From UBA2227 sp036677505 (GTDB taxonomy: Bacteria > Bacillota_I > Bacilli_A > Erysipelotrichales > Erysipelotrichaceae), in contig JAVBWK010000013.1 of assembly GCA_036677505.1 (NCBI GenBank), forward strand, positions 1-64,000: a stretch of 64,000 nucleotides of DNA, written 5' to 3'. Both the position numbers and the translations under genes were made by a program. The notes beneath the pieces were generated by a model, which saw nothing but the letters and a program-made list of their open reading frames with translations, searched no databases and was not told the origin of the DNA. The number at the start of each line of letters is the position of its first letter. The first letter of the stretch is position 1. Shown one piece after another: positions 42,478-51,727 of this stretch.

Positions 42478-43707
42478 ATGGAAAAAATAGTAAATATTGT
42501 CGGATTGGGTTATATCGGATTGCCGACAGCATTAATGTTTGCTGCTTCCGGAGTACAGGTCGTTGGAAGCGATTATAATCAATCGTTGGTGGATCAGCTC
42601 AATCAGGGTAGGATAACCTTTGAGGAACAAGGACTGTCGGACTTGTTTGAACAGGCTAAAAAGGGTGATATCCGTTTTGATACAGCTTATCAGCCGACGG
42701 ATATGTATATCGTTGCGGTTCCGACCCCATATGATAAGGCGAGTAAGAAAATCGATCCGGTGTATGTTGTTCGGGCTGTTGAGGGCATTCTTGATGTTTG
42801 TCCGTCCGGGGCTGTGATCGTGATTGAGTCTACCGTTTCACCTTCGACGATTGACCGTTTTATTCGGCCTGTCATTGCGAAAAGAGGCTTGATCGCAGGG
42901 AAAGATATTCATTTAGCGCATGCGCCGGAGCGGATCATTCCTGGCAATATGGTGTTTGAGCTAAAGCATAATGCCCGGACTATCGGAGCGGATGATTTGC
43001 TCGTCGGTGAGCGTATCAAAAAACTGTATGCGACGTTCTGTCAGGGTGAAATCGTTTTGACGGATATTCGGACGGCTGAAATGACGAAAGTCGTTGAAAA
43101 TACCTATCGGGATATCAATATTGCGTTTGCTAATGAGCTGGCGAAAATCTGTCGATTTGACGATTTGGATGTGTATGAGATCATTCGCATTGCTAATAAG
43201 CATCCGCGTGTGAATATTTTGCAGCCGGGTCCGGGTGTCGGGGGGCATTGTATTTCGGTGGATCCGTGGTTTTTGGTGGGGGATTATCCGGGTTTGGCCA
43301 ATATCATTCTGGCTGCCAGAAAAATCAATGATTCGATGCCTGAGTTTGTTTTGCAGCGCGTCCATGATATTATGAAGTCTGAAGGTATTCGTGATTTGAC
43401 GCGTGTCGGTCTATACGGACTGACGTACAAGGAAAATGTTGATGATGTGCGAGAGTCGCCGACGCTTCAGCTGCTGGAGGCCATGCAGCGCCATTTAGCC
43501 CCTGCGCTTAAGATTTTTGATCCATGGGTAAAAAATGATATTGTCGAAAATCAGTATCAGGATTTTGATCAGTTTTTGGCCGATGTCGATGTAGTCGTGA
43601 TCATGGTGGCACATCAGCACATCAAAGATCATATGGATAAAATAAAAGATAAAATCGTTTTAGATACCAAAAATATTTGTACCTATAAGGGTGTGTACAA
43701 ACTGTAA
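42478..43707 (+). CDS. wecC: UDP-N-acetyl-D-mannosamine dehydrogenase
   Basis: 409 residues of the UDP-glucose/GDP-mannose dehydrogenase family. NAD loop VGLGYIGLPTAL (8-19), the central EKTVVENTYRDINIAFANE-like segment (visible as MTKVVENTYRDINIAFANEL in part), and the catalytic cysteine in PGVGGHCISVDPWFL near 258. The GHCISVDPWF wording fits the WecC group, which oxidises UDP-ManNAc twice to UDP-ManNAcA. The next gene is the 2-epimerase that makes UDP-ManNAc, so the pair would supply ManNAc or ManNAcA to the polymer. Confidence 0.88.
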   Translation: MEKIVNIVGLGYIGLPTALMFAASGVQVVGSDYNQSLVDQLNQGRITFEEQGLSDLFEQAKKGDIRFDTAYQPTDMYIVAVPTPYDKASKKIDPVYVVRAVEGILDVCPSGAVIVIESTVSPSTIDRFIRPVIAKRGLIAGKDIHLAHAPERIIPGNMVFELKHNARTIGADDLLVGERIKKLYATFCQGEIVLTDIRTAEMTKVVENTYRDINIAFANELAKICRFDDLDVYEIIRIANKHPRVNILQPGPGVGGHCISVDPWFLVGDYPGLANIILAARKINDSMPEFVLQRVHDIMKSEGIRDLTRVGLYGLTYKENVDDVRESPTLQLLEAMQRHLAPALKIFDPWVKNDIVENQYQDFDQFLADVDVVVIMVAHQHIKDHMDKIKDKIVLDTKNICTYKGVYKL

Positions 43708-43716
43708 GGAGCGATC

Positions 43717-44814
43717 ATGAATAAGAAAGTAATGGTCGTTTTCGGTACACGTCCGGAAGCGATCAAAATGTGTCCGTTGGTGTTAGAATTAAAAAGCAGA
43801 TCTGCTTGCGAGACGATCGTTTGTGTTACCGGTCAGCATCGTGAGATGTTGGATCAGGTACTCAATGCCTTTTCAATCGTGCCGGATATCGATTTGGCGA
43901 TCATGACTCAGAAGCAAACGCTGTTTGATGTGACGACTGCGATTTTAGGGAAGATCAAAGAAGTGCTCGAATCTGTAAGGCCGGATGTCGTTTTGGTGCA
44001 TGGCGATACTTCAACAACTTTTGTTACTGCTTTGGCGTGTTATTATCTTCAGATTCCGGTCGGTCATGTTGAAGCCGGATTGCGAACGCATAATATATAT
44101 TCTCCTTTTCCGGAGGAGTTTAACCGTCAGGGTGTCGGTCTGATTGCGAAATATCATTTTGCTCCTACGGAAAATGCCAGGCAAAACCTGATTTCGGAGG
44201 GGAAAGACCCTCAGTCCATTTATGTTACGGGGAATACGGCGATCGATGCGTTGAAGACGACCGTGAAAGCAGAGTATGCGCATGATGTTTTGCAGTGGGC
44301 CAGGGATAGCCGGCTGATCGTGCTGACAGCTCATCGCAGGGAAAATCTGGGTGAACCCATGAGAAACATGTTTCAGGCGATCCGCCGGATCCTTTTGGAA
44401 TATCCGGGTATCAAAGTGGTTTATCCGATACATAAAAATCCGTTGGTGCGTTTAGTTGCGGATGAGATCTTCGGTGATAATGAGCGTATGCGGATCATTG
44501 AACCGATGGAAGTGCTTGATTTCCACAATCTGTTGGCCCGCTCCTATCTCATATTGACGGATAGCGGCGGAATTCAGGAGGAAGCTCCGAGTTTGGGTAA
44601 GCCGGTGTTGGTCATGCGTGATACGACGGAGCGTCCGGAGGGGATCACGGCAGGTACACTTAAACTGGTGGGTACCGATGAGGTCAACATTGAAAAGGCA
44701 TTTCGACTGTTATTGGATGATGAAATGGAATATCAGCGGATGAGTCAGGCAAGCAATCCTTATGGAGATGGATATGCCAGTAGGCGGATTGCGGATATTT
44801 TGTGTGGTGAGTAA
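43717..44814 (+). CDS. wecB: UDP-N-acetylglucosamine 2-epimerase (non-hydrolysing)
   Basis: 365 residues. The signature parts are KVMVVFGTRPEAIKMCPLVL at the N-terminus, VHGDTSTTFVTAL near 95, GHVEAGLRTHNIYSPFPEE near 113, LTAHRRENLGEPM near 206 and LTDSGGIQEEAPSLGKPV near 280. It converts UDP-GlcNAc to UDP-ManNAc in the cytosol. It sits 9 bases after wecC with an AAGGAGCG site. Confidence 0.95.
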   Translation: MNKKVMVVFGTRPEAIKMCPLVLELKSRSACETIVCVTGQHREMLDQVLNAFSIVPDIDLAIMTQKQTLFDVTTAILGKIKEVLESVRPDVVLVHGDTSTTFVTALACYYLQIPVGHVEAGLRTHNIYSPFPEEFNRQGVGLIAKYHFAPTENARQNLISEGKDPQSIYVTGNTAIDALKTTVKAEYAHDVLQWARDSRLIVLTAHRRENLGEPMRNMFQAIRRILLEYPGIKVVYPIHKNPLVRLVADEIFGDNERMRIIEPMEVLDFHNLLARSYLILTDSGGIQEEAPSLGKPVLVMRDTTERPEGITAGTLKLVGTDEVNIEKAFRLLLDDEMEYQRMSQASNPYGDGYASRRIADILCGE

Positions 44815-44815
44815 G

Positions 44816-45949
44816 ATGAAGATTTGTCTTTTGCCTTCTTGGTATAAAACTCAACAAGAACCGACTCTGGGATCTTTCTTTCGTGAGCAGGCAAAAGCCT
44901 TGGCTAAACAAGGGCTTGATGTATCGATGGTATATTGCCATGTGCTTTCGGGCTCAGTTAATAAATATCCGCATTCGCAACAGGATTCTGCGGAAGGTTT
45001 TTCTGAGCGGATTGGTTATGCCAGGTATTATTTTCCGTTTACCGCATGGGTCGTTCAAGCGATATGTACGTTAAAAATGATCGGAAGCATTCACAGAGAA
45101 GGTAAAATCAATATCATACATGCTCATTCATTTGTCGGGGGCTTTTTGGCTTTTCTTGCTTTGCGATGGTTTCGGATTCCCTATGTTCTCACTGAACACA
45201 GTACGAAATTTTCTCGTGGCGAACTGACGAAAAAGGATCGCTGGATGATCCGGTTGAGTTACAAACACGCATCGAAAATCTTTGCGGTGAGCGAAGGATT
45301 AAGAAGTGATATGATTCCATTTACATCTAAACCTATTGAAGTCTTGGTCAATATGGTGGATGATGAATTTTTTAATATGCCGATCAATGATGCGAAATCA
45401 CCGACATTTACGTTTTTCAGTGTCGGTTATCTGACTTATAAAAAGGGGATGGATGTTCTGATCCGGGCGTTGGCTGATGTGGTCAACGTGAATCCTTATG
45501 TTATATTGCGCATTGGTGGTGACGGTGAGGAGAAAGATCATTTGCTTGATTTGGTGAATCAGCTGAATCTGCACTTGTATGTACAGTTTCTCGGGGCTTT
45601 GGATCGGAATGATGTCGTCGATCAGATGAGCCGATGTGATGCTTTTGTTTTGGCCAGTCGGCACGAAACCTTTGGTATCGTTTATCTTGAGGCTATGGCT
45701 TGCGGTAAGCCGATCATCATGACGGATACGGATGCGCATCAGATGATTGCTGATCCCTCGGTTGGAGTGGTCGTTACTAAAGAAGATGTGGGTGCGTTGA
45801 CGGAGGCAATGATACAGATGGCTGATCAGCGTTTGAAATATGATTCCGGACATATCCGTACTTACTGCCGATCGAAGTTTTCTTCGCAGGTGGTTTCCGC
45901 ACATCTGTTTGAAATTTATCAAAATCTGCTAAAGGAGGGAATTTCATGA
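44816..45949 (+). CDS. Family 4 glycosyltransferase
   Basis: 377 residues, classic GT4: MKICLLPSWYKTQQEPTLGS, IIHAHSFVGGFLAFLAL, YVLTEHSTKFSRGELTKKDR, FAVSEGLRSDM, SVGYLTYKKGMDVLIRAL, and the donor loop SRHETFGIVYLEAMACGKP with the EX7E glutamates (near 285-293). Starts at 44816, one base after wecB stops. A reading from 44762 would lie inside wecB. Confidence 0.9.
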   Translation: MKICLLPSWYKTQQEPTLGSFFREQAKALAKQGLDVSMVYCHVLSGSVNKYPHSQQDSAEGFSERIGYARYYFPFTAWVVQAICTLKMIGSIHREGKINIIHAHSFVGGFLAFLALRWFRIPYVLTEHSTKFSRGELTKKDRWMIRLSYKHASKIFAVSEGLRSDMIPFTSKPIEVLVNMVDDEFFNMPINDAKSPTFTFFSVGYLTYKKGMDVLIRALADVVNVNPYVILRIGGDGEEKDHLLDLVNQLNLHLYVQFLGALDRNDVVDQMSRCDAFVLASRHETFGIVYLEAMACGKPIIMTDTDAHQMIADPSVGVVVTKEDVGALTEAMIQMADQRLKYDSGHIRTYCRSKFSSQVVSAHLFEIYQNLLKEGIS

Positions 45950-46947
45950 GCCAGTCATTGGTATCTGTCATTGTTCCGGTGTTCAATGCATCCAGATATC
46001 TTAGAAAATGTCTCGAAAGCCTTAAAAATCAAGCGTATGACCGGTGCGAGTTCATTTTGATCGATGACGGATCGACGGATGACAGCAGACGTATCTGTGA
46101 TGAATATTGTGCCGTTGATTCGCGTTTTATTTGCTTCTCTCAGCACAATCAAGGGGTTGCGGCCGCCAGAAATCACGGATTAGATGTGGCTAAAGGGGAA
46201 TATATCGGATTTGTCGATGCGGATGATTATGTTGAGCCAAACATGATTCAGACGTTGATTCATGCATTGATTGAAAGTAATGCCGATGTTGCGGAGTGTT
46301 CGGTCAATTTGGTTGATGAACATGGACACGTGAGAAGCAAGCAATTACTGATTGAAAGATTTTTGAATAACAATAAGGAAATTGTTTCCCATTATGCCAA
46401 ACAGGACAGTGTATTAAATTATACTTGCAATAAAATTTTCAGAGCAACCAAGATTGGAAATATTCGTTTTCCCTATTTCAAGACAAGCGAAGATTATTAC
46501 TTTAACGTATTAGTGCTTAACCGTTGCCATAGAAGTGTTACACTTAGGGTGTCGTTATATAATTATGTATTGCATAGTCAAAGTTCAACCGGCCAATCTT
46601 TTCATTTAGGCAGATTGGATGCAATTACATCTGGAATTAAGATATATGACATCCAGAAAGCGATTCATCCAACACTATCGCCTTACTACGCCGTGTATAT
46701 CCTAGAGAAAATCATTCAAGAATATGGTCGAATCCAATCATCGAAAATAGATGCTGAAAGTATAAAGTCTGTCAGTAAGGATTTGATAATAAAATTCCGG
46801 AAATATATGCATGAAGTGGATCTTGGTATTATGATAGAAATGAAGTTAAAATTTCGTTGGAAGCACTACAAATTGTTTTATTTTTTCCCAAAAATCTACA
46901 GTTTCTTATACAAAAGGTATGTTAAGTTAGCAAAATGCGAAGATTAG
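45946..46947 (+). CDS. Family 2 glycosyltransferase
   Basis: 333 residues, GT-A fold: VSVIVPVFNASRYLRKCLES, LIDDGSTDDSR near 42, and the FVDADDYVEP DxD segment near 89. It shares four bases with the preceding GT4. Around codon 120 the base composition moves toward AT, and from here to about 51.7 kb the cluster is visibly more AT-rich than its flanks. Confidence 0.9.
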   Translation: MSQSLVSVIVPVFNASRYLRKCLESLKNQAYDRCEFILIDDGSTDDSRRICDEYCAVDSRFICFSQHNQGVAAARNHGLDVAKGEYIGFVDADDYVEPNMIQTLIHALIESNADVAECSVNLVDEHGHVRSKQLLIERFLNNNKEIVSHYAKQDSVLNYTCNKIFRATKIGNIRFPYFKTSEDYYFNVLVLNRCHRSVTLRVSLYNYVLHSQSSTGQSFHLGRLDAITSGIKIYDIQKAIHPTLSPYYAVYILEKIIQEYGRIQSSKIDAESIKSVSKDLIIKFRKYMHEVDLGIMIEMKLKFRWKHYKLFYFFPKIYSFLYKRYVKLAKCED

Positions 46948-46980
46948 TGATAAAATCATTATTTTGAGGAGTGTGATCTT

Positions 46981-48105
46981 ATGAAAAAAGTTGCAATCGT
47001 TACGTTAAATGGGTATTTTAATCATGGAAATAGACTTCAAAATTATGCTCTTCAAGAAGCAATCAAGTCGTTGGGATTTGAAATTGAGACACTTATCATA
47101 AATTCTGAACCAGGAGCAGATGCCGCAAAATCAAAAAAAATTGAATATTCCCTATTAAAAAAGTCGCTTTATCGAGAAATGCGTATTTATTTATGGAAAA
47201 TTAGGAATAAGAAAACACTGAATAGATTGAGCAGCTTGCGTACGAAGAATTTCAAAAGATTCACAAAAGATTATATTAATGAATCATCGAAAGTGTTCAG
47301 TAAGAGTGACTTTGATAGAGAATATTGCAGTAAATTTGATTATTTTGTCACAGGAAGTGATCAAGTCTGGAATCCTATTTACTCAAAAGGGTCCGGTTTA
47401 TATTTTTTGGATTTTGCAGAAATTAATCAGCGTGTCGCATATGCACCGAGTTTTGGTGTATCTGAAATTCCAGAGGAGCTAAAAGAAAGCTACAAGCAGT
47501 GGTTAAACGGGTTTGAGAAAATTTCTGTTCGAGAAGTTGATGGTGCACGATTGGTCAAGGAGTTGACCGGGAATGAAGCTTGCGTAGTTTTAGATCCGAC
47601 AATGCTGATTTCATCAGATGCATGGTTGAACGTAGTTAAAAAACCGGATGCAGAATTTCCATATTTGTTAGTTTACTTTTTGGGTGAAATTTCAAATGAA
47701 TATTGGCAGAAAATCAATTTTTACGCGCAGATAAGGAATCTTAGAGTATTGAACTTATCTGACATTAAAAACCAAAAGGAATATGTATGCGGTCCGTCAG
47801 AATTTTTAGGGCTTATACAAAGCTGCGAATTGTTTTGTACCGATTCATTCCATGGAACTGTTTTTTCAATTTTGTTTGAAAAACCATTCGTTGTTTTCCG
47901 TCGTGAGCATGGTATTGTAGGTTCCATGTTTTCGAGGCTGGACACGCTGTTAAGCACTTTTGACTTATCAAATAGAGTATATGATTTGGTTTCGGAAAAT
48001 GATATCTTTCATGTGAATTTTGAAGGTGTTAAGAACATTCTTAAGGTAGAAAAAGATAAATCTTATCAGTTTTTAGCTCGTGCATTGGAAGCAGAGCATA
48101 AGTAA
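46981..48105 (+). CDS. Polysaccharide pyruvyl transferase family protein
   Basis: 374 residues of the PF04230 family. N-terminal KKVAIVTLNGYFNHGNRLQN, the FVTGSDQVWNP segment near 121 and the C-terminal LFCTDSFHGTVFSILFEKPF near 281 are the family marks. Members transfer pyruvate from phosphoenolpyruvate to form a ketal on a sugar, giving the polymer negative charge, though some relatives act differently. It lies between a GT2 gene and the flippase. Confidence 0.88.
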   Translation: MKKVAIVTLNGYFNHGNRLQNYALQEAIKSLGFEIETLIINSEPGADAAKSKKIEYSLLKKSLYREMRIYLWKIRNKKTLNRLSSLRTKNFKRFTKDYINESSKVFSKSDFDREYCSKFDYFVTGSDQVWNPIYSKGSGLYFLDFAEINQRVAYAPSFGVSEIPEELKESYKQWLNGFEKISVREVDGARLVKELTGNEACVVLDPTMLISSDAWLNVVKKPDAEFPYLLVYFLGEISNEYWQKINFYAQIRNLRVLNLSDIKNQKEYVCGPSEFLGLIQSCELFCTDSFHGTVFSILFEKPFVVFRREHGIVGSMFSRLDTLLSTFDLSNRVYDLVSENDIFHVNFEGVKNILKVEKDKSYQFLARALEAEHK

Positions 48106-48112
48106 GCAAGTC

Positions 48113-49645
48113 ATGAGCAGAATTGAAAAGGCAAAAAAGAATATACTTTTTGGATATCTAGGAAATATTGTACTTTTGATTATTCAGTTTTTGTCGCGCA
48201 CGATATTTATCAGTACGTTGGGAATAGCTTACTTAGGTGTCAATGGACTGTATACCAATGTGTTGTCTGTATTGTCGCTGGCTGATTTGGGGATATCAAC
48301 AGCAATGAATTACAGTTTGTACAAACCTGTTGCCAGCAATGACATTGAGTTTATTAAGCGTTTAATGAAATATTATCAGCGTGCTTATTGGATGATAGCT
48401 ATTGTAATATCTGGATTCGGTATAGCGCTAATCCCTTTAATCCCTTTGATTGTAAAAAATCCCGGTTTGATTTCAAACTCAGAATTGATCGTTTATTATC
48501 TGATCTTTTTATTCAATACTGTATCCTCTTATTTTGTAGCTTATAAGTACAGTTTAGTAAATGCAGAACAAAAAAACTATATTCAGACCAATATCCAAAC
48601 AATCACAACGGTTGTGACAGTTTTCTTTCAGATTATTGTATTGTTTGTGTTTAAGAGTTTTTTGGGCTACTTAGTCATCGGTGCTTCCGTTAATCTCGTT
48701 CAGAAAATATTTGTTAATTCTTATTTAAATCGTCTTTACCCGTATCTGACATGTAAAGATGTAAAACCCTTATCAAAGTCCGAACGTTTTCCGATCAAAT
48801 CAAACATTAAAGCCCTTATCTACCATAAGATTGGTTCAGTCAGCATACATCAGACAGATAACATTATCATTTCTTCATTTATAAATGTAGCTACGGTGGG
48901 TTTGATTTCTAACTATAATATGCTCATGACTTCAATAAATAGTTTTATCAACATTATCTTCAATTCAGTGATATCCGGCTTTGGAAATTTGATAGCTTCA
49001 GAAAATAAAGAACATCAGTATATGGTGTTCAAAGCTTATCGATTTCTTGGTTTTTGGGTTTATGGTTTTTCAACTCTTGCATTTTATGTGTTGATGAATC
49101 CGTTTATCGAGTTATGGATTGGTAAAGAAATGTTGATTTCGAAAGACGTGATTATACTGATTCTTGTGAACTATTATTTTCTGGGACATCGAATCGTTAT
49201 CGGAAACTTTAAAACAGCGGCAGGGATATTTGAGGATGATAAGTATATTGCGATTTTACAAGCAGTCGTCAATTTGGTTGTTTCAGTCATACTCGTTCAA
49301 TCCATGGGACTGATTGGAGTCTATATCGGCACAATCGTGTCTGGGTTGCTATCAACGTTGACTAAGCCATTTATCGTTTATCGACGGGTATTTGACCGGT
49401 CGGGATGGGAATATTATAAAGATTCGATCATTTACATTTTATCAATCCTTGTCTCTTTATTCATTCTACAATGGATGCAAAACCAATATCTTGCAATTGT
49501 TAATTGGTCAAACTTCGTCATGTTGATGATCGTAGTGACGTTGATTCCCAACATGATATTTTTTGCATTATTTCATCGGAGGATTGAATTTCAATACTTG
49601 TCTCGTGTGCTCAATGAACGAATGTTAGGGAGGACAAAGAAATGA
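48113..49645 (+). CDS. Wzx-type polysaccharide flippase
   Basis: 510 residues with about 12-14 hydrophobic spans, in the MOP/polysaccharide-biosynthesis exporter family. Typical parts are the N-terminal NILFGYLGNIVLLIIQFLSR, TIFISTLGIAYLGVNGLYTN and SLADLGISTAMNYSLYKPVA. It should move the undecaprenyl-linked repeat unit across the membrane. ATG 48113 lies seven bases after the preceding stop. Its end overlaps the next GT2 by four bases. Confidence 0.92.
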   Translation: MSRIEKAKKNILFGYLGNIVLLIIQFLSRTIFISTLGIAYLGVNGLYTNVLSVLSLADLGISTAMNYSLYKPVASNDIEFIKRLMKYYQRAYWMIAIVISGFGIALIPLIPLIVKNPGLISNSELIVYYLIFLFNTVSSYFVAYKYSLVNAEQKNYIQTNIQTITTVVTVFFQIIVLFVFKSFLGYLVIGASVNLVQKIFVNSYLNRLYPYLTCKDVKPLSKSERFPIKSNIKALIYHKIGSVSIHQTDNIIISSFINVATVGLISNYNMLMTSINSFINIIFNSVISGFGNLIASENKEHQYMVFKAYRFLGFWVYGFSTLAFYVLMNPFIELWIGKEMLISKDVIILILVNYYFLGHRIVIGNFKTAAGIFEDDKYIAILQAVVNLVVSVILVQSMGLIGVYIGTIVSGLLSTLTKPFIVYRRVFDRSGWEYYKDSIIYILSILVSLFILQWMQNQYLAIVNWSNFVMLMIVVTLIPNMIFFALFHRRIEFQYLSRVLNERMLGRTKK

Positions 49646-50589
49646 TTTCAAAATCCTTGCATAACTATCCTTTGGTCAGCATAGTTTCTCCGTGTTTTAA
49701 CGGGGAACACTATGTCAGCCGATTTCTGGACTCAGTACTAAATCAAACTTATCAGAATATCGAATTGATTTTGATCAATGATGGTTCCAGTGATAATACG
49801 GAGTCAGTTATTTTGTCTTATGAAGGCTTGTTTAGGAATCGTGGATATTCGTTCATTTACATCACGCAGCAAAATTCCGGACAAGCCGCAGCTATAAACA
49901 AGGGATTAGAAATATTCAAAGGCAGTTACTTAACATGGCCAGATTCTGATGATGTGCTTCATCCCGAAAATATTCGATTGAAAGTTGAATTCTTGCAACA
50001 CAATGAATCATTTGATATGGTTCTGTGTAAAGCTCGAATCATTGATGAGAAATCACAAGAAGTAATTGGTTCTCTTGAGCGTGATCCTGATATAGGTGGC
50101 GACTTATTTCTTGATTTGATAACTGAAAGGAATGTATATTTTGCTCCAGGCGGATATATGGTTCGATCACAGGCGTTTTTTGAACTGTTTCCAAATCGGA
50201 ACATTATTGAAGACAAGGCAGGTCAAAATTGGCAAATATTGTTACCGTTTGCCTTTTATAAAAAGTGCGGATATATTCAAGAGTTTCTTTTGGATTATTA
50301 TCTGCGTCAGGGGAGCCATTCCAGAAAAGAAACTACACTAGAGCAGCAATTGAAAAAATTCAAGTCTCATGAGAGATTATTATTGAAAGTGATCGATTCA
50401 TTGAAACCAGAAAATATCAACACTTTATATCACATAGTGAATATAAAGTATATCCGACGCCGGTTTCATATTTATATTGAATTTAATGATCTTCACAATG
50501 CTTTTGCAGAGTTATTCCGTTTATTTACTTCAACTAAATTTCCTGGATACGAGTGCAAAGTATTTATAAAGAAACTGTTGATAAAATGA
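49642..50589 (+). CDS. Family 2 glycosyltransferase
   Basis: 315 residues: VSIVSPCFNGEHYVSRFLDS, LINDGSSDNTE near 46, WPDSDDVLHPEN near 100 (DxD). The end is extended by a helical region rich in K and R. Part of the AT-rich core of the cluster. Confidence 0.9.
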   Translation: MISKSLHNYPLVSIVSPCFNGEHYVSRFLDSVLNQTYQNIELILINDGSSDNTESVILSYEGLFRNRGYSFIYITQQNSGQAAAINKGLEIFKGSYLTWPDSDDVLHPENIRLKVEFLQHNESFDMVLCKARIIDEKSQEVIGSLERDPDIGGDLFLDLITERNVYFAPGGYMVRSQAFFELFPNRNIIEDKAGQNWQILLPFAFYKKCGYIQEFLLDYYLRQGSHSRKETTLEQQLKKFKSHERLLLKVIDSLKPENINTLYHIVNIKYIRRRFHIYIEFNDLHNAFAELFRLFTSTKFPGYECKVFIKKLLIK

Positions 50590-50645
50590 ACCACAGAATC
50601 TGAAGAAAACTCAGATAATGATATCAGTCGTAAAGGAGAATCCAA

Positions 50646-51659
50646 ATGAGAAAATTGATTAAAAATATTCTTCCCAAAAGTATTGTTGTGGGAATAAGAA
50701 AAATAAAGTTGTTTTATTATCACGGCTTTCGATTACTAAAGTTTTACTATAGAGATTATCGTCGTTATTCGCAGTCAGGCTTTAAGCTCAGTTCTTTGCA
50801 GACTCAAGAAAATTTAAGATCTAGGATTACATTTTATTATCATTCCATTGAGAAAGGGCTAAGTCATCCGAAGATTCGTTTAGGTTTTGGTAAACGAGCC
50901 TTATCTGCCTTGTTTTCTGCATTGGAAGAGTATAAAAGTTCAGGATTTGATTTGAATGATATTCGTTTTAGAACAGGTATTTCCACGATTCAGACTTATA
51001 TTGATTTTCATAAGGGAAAAGAGGTCGATATCTCTGACGTTATTACTCGTTATGCTTCTTTAGGTACTTTTGATAAAGAGTTAATTGGTGGTGCTGAGGA
51101 GTTTGATCGAGAAAAAGTGCTTGAACGAAGAGAAACTGCATTTAATACATTTTCAAAATATAGAATTAGTGTTAGAGATTATGCTGATTCTTCGGTAAAT
51201 AAGGAAATTATAAATGAAGCATTAAAATTGTCGATGAATGCTCCCTCTGTTTGTAATCGGCAATCATGGCGAGTTTATGTCATTTCGGATAAAGCTATTC
51301 AAGACTCAGTGCTTATAGCACAAGCCGGTTTAAATGGTTTTGGTCAAAACATACAATCATTGATTATGATTACATCAGATTTGCAGTCTTTTTCTGGTCC
51401 TGAAGAAAGGAATCAAGCGTTTGTTGATGGGGGCATTTATGCGATGAATCTGTTGTATTCGCTTGAGTTTGTCGGCTTAGCAAGCTGTGCTTTAAATGCA
51501 AACCTTAAGATGGAAAACGAAGCAGAAATTCGAAAAGTTTTGAATATTCCTGATAATGAGGTTATTATTATGTTCATTTCTGTTGGAAATTATCCGGAAT
51601 CTTTTAAAGCGCCAAAATCCCAAAGAGATGATTATGCTCAGATAACGCGTTATTTTTAG
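50646..51659 (+). CDS. Nitroreductase-domain protein within the polysaccharide cluster
   Basis: 337 residues. A long N-terminal part (1-165) with no named domain, rich in basic and aromatic residues (YYHGFRLLKFYYRDYRRYS) and a YYHSIEKGLSHPKIR motif, is followed by a flavin nitroreductase domain (from about 175): YRISVRDYADSSVNKEII, MNAPSVCNRQSWRVYVI and GIYAMNLLYSLEFVGLASC. Proteins of this plan occur in polysaccharide loci beside pyruvyltransferases, where they may act with FMN on a sugar or lipid; the reaction is unknown. AAGGAG precedes the ATG. Confidence 0.78.
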   Translation: MRKLIKNILPKSIVVGIRKIKLFYYHGFRLLKFYYRDYRRYSQSGFKLSSLQTQENLRSRITFYYHSIEKGLSHPKIRLGFGKRALSALFSALEEYKSSGFDLNDIRFRTGISTIQTYIDFHKGKEVDISDVITRYASLGTFDKELIGGAEEFDREKVLERRETAFNTFSKYRISVRDYADSSVNKEIINEALKLSMNAPSVCNRQSWRVYVISDKAIQDSVLIAQAGLNGFGQNIQSLIMITSDLQSFSGPEERNQAFVDGGIYAMNLLYSLEFVGLASCALNANLKMENEAEIRKVLNIPDNEVIIMFISVGNYPESFKAPKSQRDDYAQITRYF

Positions 51660-51675
51660 TTGCACGAACATATAA

Positions 51676-51702
51676 TTGACTTTGTTTGAAAGAATTGATA
51701 AA
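51676..51702 (+). promoter_or_regulatory. Possible internal promoter before the sugar transferase
   Basis: TTGACT (51676-51681) and GATAAA (51697-51702) with a short 15-base spacer. Confidence 0.4.
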
Positions 51703-51727
51703 CTGCACTTGAAATGAGGGATGGATC

